From: Dillenia suffruticosa
Taxonomy: Eukaryota > Streptophyta > Magnoliopsida > Dilleniales > Dilleniaceae
NCBI GenBank assembly: GCA_033439265.1
Contig: JAVTVX010000024.1
Coordinates: 9,779,001-9,843,000, forward strand
Reading direction: 5' to 3'
Length of the DNA stretch: 64,000 nt
How positions within the stretch are numbered: the first letter of the stretch is position 1; each line of letters starts with the position of its first letter. The position numbers and the translations under genes were made by a program. Positions 60,620 to 64,000 of the stretch are shown piece by piece. Under the pieces are notes generated by a model, which saw nothing but the letters and a program-made list of their open reading frames with translations, ran no database searches and had not been told where the DNA came from.

Positions 60620-61199
60620 ATCAAAGTGGTTAGGTTGATCTTGTGGAAGTTTAGTTGTTTTACCTCTTCCATATAACCACGAATTAGAAACCTTGAATCA
60701 TCAAGATCAGTTGTAGGATCAACAACAAGAGGAATTGATGGTTTAATCTTCTTGATAAAAGCTTCAGCTACAATCGGTATTGTAAGTCCATCATTAGCAC
60801 ACCCTCGAGCCTTAGTCTTACATACAACCCACTAATAATTTCTATCTCTCTTCTTGGAAGGGTAGGAAGTGTAGTAAATTTGTTGTGCTTGTGTTGCCAA
60901 CACGAAAGGTTCATTCGAAAATCTTGATTTATGATTAACTTCAACAAGGCCATGACGAGGGTGCACCCTAACCTTTTTTCAATATCATACCAAATGCAGT
61001 TAAATAACATCAGTCTGTTACCAATTCCAAAGTATTTCAACTCTACGATCTCAACTAACATGCCATAGAAGTCATACTCAAAATTATTGTAACAACTCCT
61101 TTTCACACATACACCACTATTCATTGTTGATTTGCTTATACCATAGTCATGTGTGTGAAATTTGAAACCGTTAACAAAATATTCCTTATAACATTTCAC
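60620..61199 (-). pseudogene. C-terminal part of a CACTA TNP2-type transposase gene (DUF4216-like)
   Basis: The minus ORF at 60768-61199 reads EYFVNGFKFHTHDYGISKST, then MNSGVCVKRSCYN, then YGMLVEIVELKYFGIGNRLM. This is the start of the DUF4216 domain (VNG.KFHT...S..NSGVCV.G) found after the TNP2 transposase in plant CACTA elements. Past its stop, another frame gives LVVDPTTDLDDSRFLIRGY, also typical of the tail. The catalytic TNP2 part is not in the window, and the expected Trp pair of the domain is lost to stops or changes. It lies just left of the second CACTA-like terminus. Confidence 0.75.
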
Positions 61200-61794
61200 T
61201 AAGTGTAATGGCTCTTGTGCTATATCCCTAACATTTTTTGATACGGATTTTCTATCATTTATTACCTATTAATAAAATCAAGAAATAGAAAATAGTTAGA
61301 TCAATACAAAATTAAAGTGTTGTGCTGACGATAATTTTTAACGACGGTGACTTTTAGTGACGGTTTTTATGGTTTATAAAGACGCCCTATGACAAAACCG
61401 TCGGAAAATAGAAGTTTTTCTCAATTGACTAAAATATCCGTGAAGAAAACTTTATCAAGTGTACGTAAAGCTACCACAACCGTCTGTAAAGCAATATTTA
61501 ATTATGATAGTTATAAATTATGGTCAGTAAATGTAATAGTCTTTTTTGCACGGCTTAAAAACAATATCAATATAAATCTTTTTTATTATCTATTTAACAA
61601 TACCATCTTTATAGATTTTAGATGTATGATAATAACAAATTCTACCGTCTTTTAAAACTAAATTTGTTTAAATTCTAATCTATATATTGTAATGTCTGTA
61701 AAAACCTAATATTGTTATATTTTTGTATTATATATCCTTTATATTTAAAAATAATCTAGATAATAAATTGTGGTAAATTTATGATAGTGACAGT

Positions 61795-62255
61795 TTAGTA
61801 AATATGAGATAATGATAAATAGTAGTAGTAGGTACGTAGGTGGTAAGTAGTTGGTAAGTGGGTAAATAAGTTTATATAATGGTAAGTTTGTAATAAGTTT
61901 TTGATATACAGTCGTGGTAAGTAGATGATAAGTAAATAAGTAAATTTATATAGTAGTAAGTTAGTAGTAAGTAAATGGTAAGTGGGCAAATAAGTTTATA
62001 TAATGATAAGTTTGTGATATATAGTCGTGGTAAATAGATAGTAAGTAGATTATAAGTAGATGGTAAATGGATAAATAAGTTTATATAGTGATAAGTTAGT
62101 AGTAAATTAGCTGTAAGTAGATGATAATTGGGTAATTAAGTTTATATGGTGATAAGTTAGTGATAAATTTGTGATACATAATCGTGATAAATAGATATTA
62201 AGTTGATGGTAAATGGATAAATAAGTTTATATAATAGTAAATTTGTGATATATAA
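61795..62255. repeat. GTAAGTAGATGATAAGT / AAGTTTATATAGTGATAAGTT repeats
   Basis: Irregular tandem units of about 70-100 bases made of TAAGTTTATATARTGRTAAGT and GTGATATATAGTCGTGGTAA words. They correspond, inverted, to the right-side repeats of the first CACTA element. Confidence 0.75.
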
Positions 62256-62789
62256 TCGTTTATTTAATCTACTATCATTATATTTATTTCTATTTTTTAT
62301 TAATATACATTTATTTAATATTTATTAACATACATTACTTATATACATTAAATAATTTTATAAAATATTTTAATTATTTATACTAATTTAATATTAACTT
62401 ATATACATTTTTTAAAATTTTGAAATGTATAAAGAATTTTTGAAAAGATTTATAATTTAATAATTTGAAAATTAAAAATAAAAAAATATCATTTATTTAT
62501 AAATATTATATTTACTTCAATTTATAAAATTTTTCTAAATAATACGAAATTACATATATTAACTTTTATTTTTATTTTATTAAGTTTTAAAAAACTATAT
62601 AACACTACTTCCCTAAATTTTTTATAGTATCAAGATTTTATAAATTGTAAAAATATCATCAATTTTTCAAAATTTTGTATATTTTAATTTTTAACAATAT
62701 ATTTTATATTTCTTATAACAATTAATTTTTAATCTGAAATTTAATTTATTATAATAATATAATTTTAATATAGTACTCTAGGCACCTAG

Positions 62790-62940
62790 TATAGTGGGTG
62801 CCCGACTGTGGGTCGCCGTGCCAGCATGGCAGCCGTGCATGCCACGCAGGTGCTTGCATTTGCCACCACGCACGGCATGCACTCATGCAAGGTATGTCAT
62901 GGCATGCGCGCGCTACATGCACTCATGGTGATTGTCACAG
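62790..62940. repeat. GC-rich tract with GCATGC/GCCGTG words
   Basis: A 150-base GC island in otherwise about 80% AT sequence, with repeated GCATGGCA, GCATGCAC and CATGCACTCATG words and several short palindromes. Not coding in any recognisable way. Confidence 0.75.
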
Positions 62941-63455
62941 TATATAGTAAATCATATAATTTCGCTAAATCTAAGTTTATTTTTATTTATATTTCTACTA
63001 TTACATTTTATCATTTTTTATTTCCATTATCTTATTTTATTTTATTATTTTTATTTCCATTATTCTATTTCATTTAATTTTATTGTTTTTGTTTTTTTTT
63101 TCTAATTTTTTGTTTTTCTAATAAGTATGAAAATTAAATTATAATATATTAATAATTTTAAAAAATATATATATGTAATCACAAATATTTTCCTTTCAAA
63201 ATATATAAAATTAATAAATTATAATTCATTCATAACATTTAATTTAAATATCATTGGTTTTGAATATGTTAAAATCGGAATAAAAATAATTCAAAGAGAA
63301 TATAAAACGAAAAAAAACTCCCAGAAAAAGAAAAAAATAGAGATAAGAGTGAGATAGGGAAAAAAAAGTGAGAGTGAAATAGGGAGACAAAAAAAAATTG
63401 AGATTGAGATTGATAGGAAGAAAGAAAAAAAAAAAAAAAAACAGAGAAACTTACA

Positions 63456-63529
63456 CAAGTAAGTTGTGGATTAATGGTTAACACCTTAAATATTCAGCTT
63501 CTGGTTATGGATTCAAATCCGGGTACTTG
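63456..63529 (+). ncRNA. tRNA-derived (SINE-like) module in the second CACTA-like element
   Basis: The span is 74 bases, the length of a tRNA. The ends pair in six of seven positions (CAAGTAA with GTACTTG). An A box-like GTGGATTAATGGTTAAC (63466-63482) and a B box-like GGATTCAAATCC (63509-63520) are present, but the T-stem is poor. GCAACATTTTATCC follows, the same tail as the module at 53051-53146, and AGCTTCTG lies between the boxes in both. Not a normal tRNA gene; more likely SINE-like. Confidence 0.5.
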
Positions 63530-63564
63530 CAACATTTTATCCTTTTTTGCATAAATAAAAGGAA

Positions 63565-63905
63565 GCTGGGCAAGTTGGTGCCTGCACGGGCGCTGCTTGA
63601 GCTAGGCGCTTGCCCCCGAGGGCGCTCGCGTGAGCATGGGCAGGCGCCAGTGCGCGCGCTTGCATGCGCATTTGCCTGCGCGCAGTGCCCGCCTACGCGA
63701 GCAAGCGCCCGCACGGGCGCTCGCATGCGTGCCTGCCTGCGTGTAGTGCCCGCCTACGCGGGCGCCAGCGTGAGCAAGGGTAGGCGCCCGCGTGAGCATG
63801 GGCAGGCGCCAGTGCGGGCGCTCACATGAATGCAGCGCCTGCCTACGCGAGCACCCGAGCGAGCAGAGGCAGGCGCCTGTAACAGCCTAGCATGGTGCAG
63901 GCAAG
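63565..63905. repeat. GC-rich array of GCGCCxGCGYGAGCATGGGCAG-like units
   Basis: About 340 bases of irregular repeats sharing GTGAGCATGGGCAGGCGCCAG, GCCCGCCTACGCG and CGGGCGCTCGCATG. It ends in CTGTAACAGCC. Open frames on both strands come from the lack of A/T-rich stop codons and are not taken as genes. Confidence 0.8.
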
Positions 63906-64000
63906 TAATATTTTAATTGTTTAAATTATTATTAATTTTATTTAAATTAATAACAATAAAAATTAAGAAAATTATTTACAGTTTAGAGAACCTAATTATT

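Larger units (their letters stand above)
61302..64000. mobile_element. Second CACTA-like element, running off the right edge
   Basis: The putative terminus CAATACAAAATTA at 61302, followed by CTGACGATAATTTTTAACGACGG, aligns with the inverted right end of the 48536-55550 element (CACTACAAAATTA...ACTGACGGTAAC). ACGG/CGTCGG words (61325-61410) and GGTAAGTAGATGATAAGT repeats (61795-62250) match its subterminal layout. No transposase is seen within it. It carries two GC-rich tracts and a tRNA-like module. The terminus is degenerate, so the start is less sure than for the first element. Confidence 0.6.

Noticed and set aside
63456-63529. Functional tRNA gene
   Set aside because: Length and acceptor pairing fit, but the T-stem and the anticodon arm do not.
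63505-63829. Cys/Ala/Arg-rich ORFs on both strands
   Set aside because: They come from the irregular GC-rich repeat array; no start context or domain.

Overview
The window is nuclear plant DNA, most likely from a eudicot. It is AT-rich and shows a spliced plant VAC14 gene, plant LTR-retrotransposon clades (Athila-like Ty3/gypsy, a Tekay/Del-like chromovirus, a SIRE/Maximus-like Ty1/copia), LINEs and CACTA (En/Spm) DNA transposons. No rRNA gene, CRISPR array, plasmid feature or bacterial gene was seen. I worked by eye, so clade names and element ages are estimates.

Left part (1-10.9 kb): the first ten coding exons of VAC14 lie on the minus strand, starting at ATG 10448 and running off the left edge. 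All junctions are GT-AG and the reading frame is continuous for 314 residues. Intron 3 is about 8.4 kb. It holds an L1-type LINE fossil, a possible hAT piece, two local tandem duplications and an RTE-type LINE fossil.

Middle (12.2-35.5 kb): an old, much-decayed copia element on the minus strand (gag, pol, an extra 3' ORF and one recognisable LTR) has been split by two Athila-like gypsy elements. The one at 15301-26356 has both LTRs, which differ at about 3.7% of sites. The one at about 29.13-32.75 kb lacks most of pol. The surviving copia LTR carries a dense array of decaying CAAGTCGACTTG palindromes. Both Athila-like elements carry short repeats centred on GGCGTG..CACGCC before the 3' LTR.

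Right-middle (35.5-57.0 kb): a plus-strand chromovirus (35479 to about 43484) abuts the start of a second, minus-strand relative (to 46587). After 75 bp comes a solo LTR of the same broad family (46663-57046) with an ACCTT target duplication. That solo LTR is itself interrupted by a 7.0 kb CACTA element (48536-55550) with CACTACAAAA ends and a TAT duplication.

Right end (57.0-64.0 kb): an exon-like ORF touches the solo LTR. Next come degenerate CACTA coding pieces, including a DUF4216-like block at 60.8-61.2 kb, and then a second CACTA-like element that runs off the window. Both CACTA-like elements carry a tRNA-derived module (A box, B box, shared GCAACATTTT tail) next to GC-rich low-complexity DNA. 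This is the most unusual structure in the window. VAC14 is the only confidently functional gene; the rest is mainly layered repeats.
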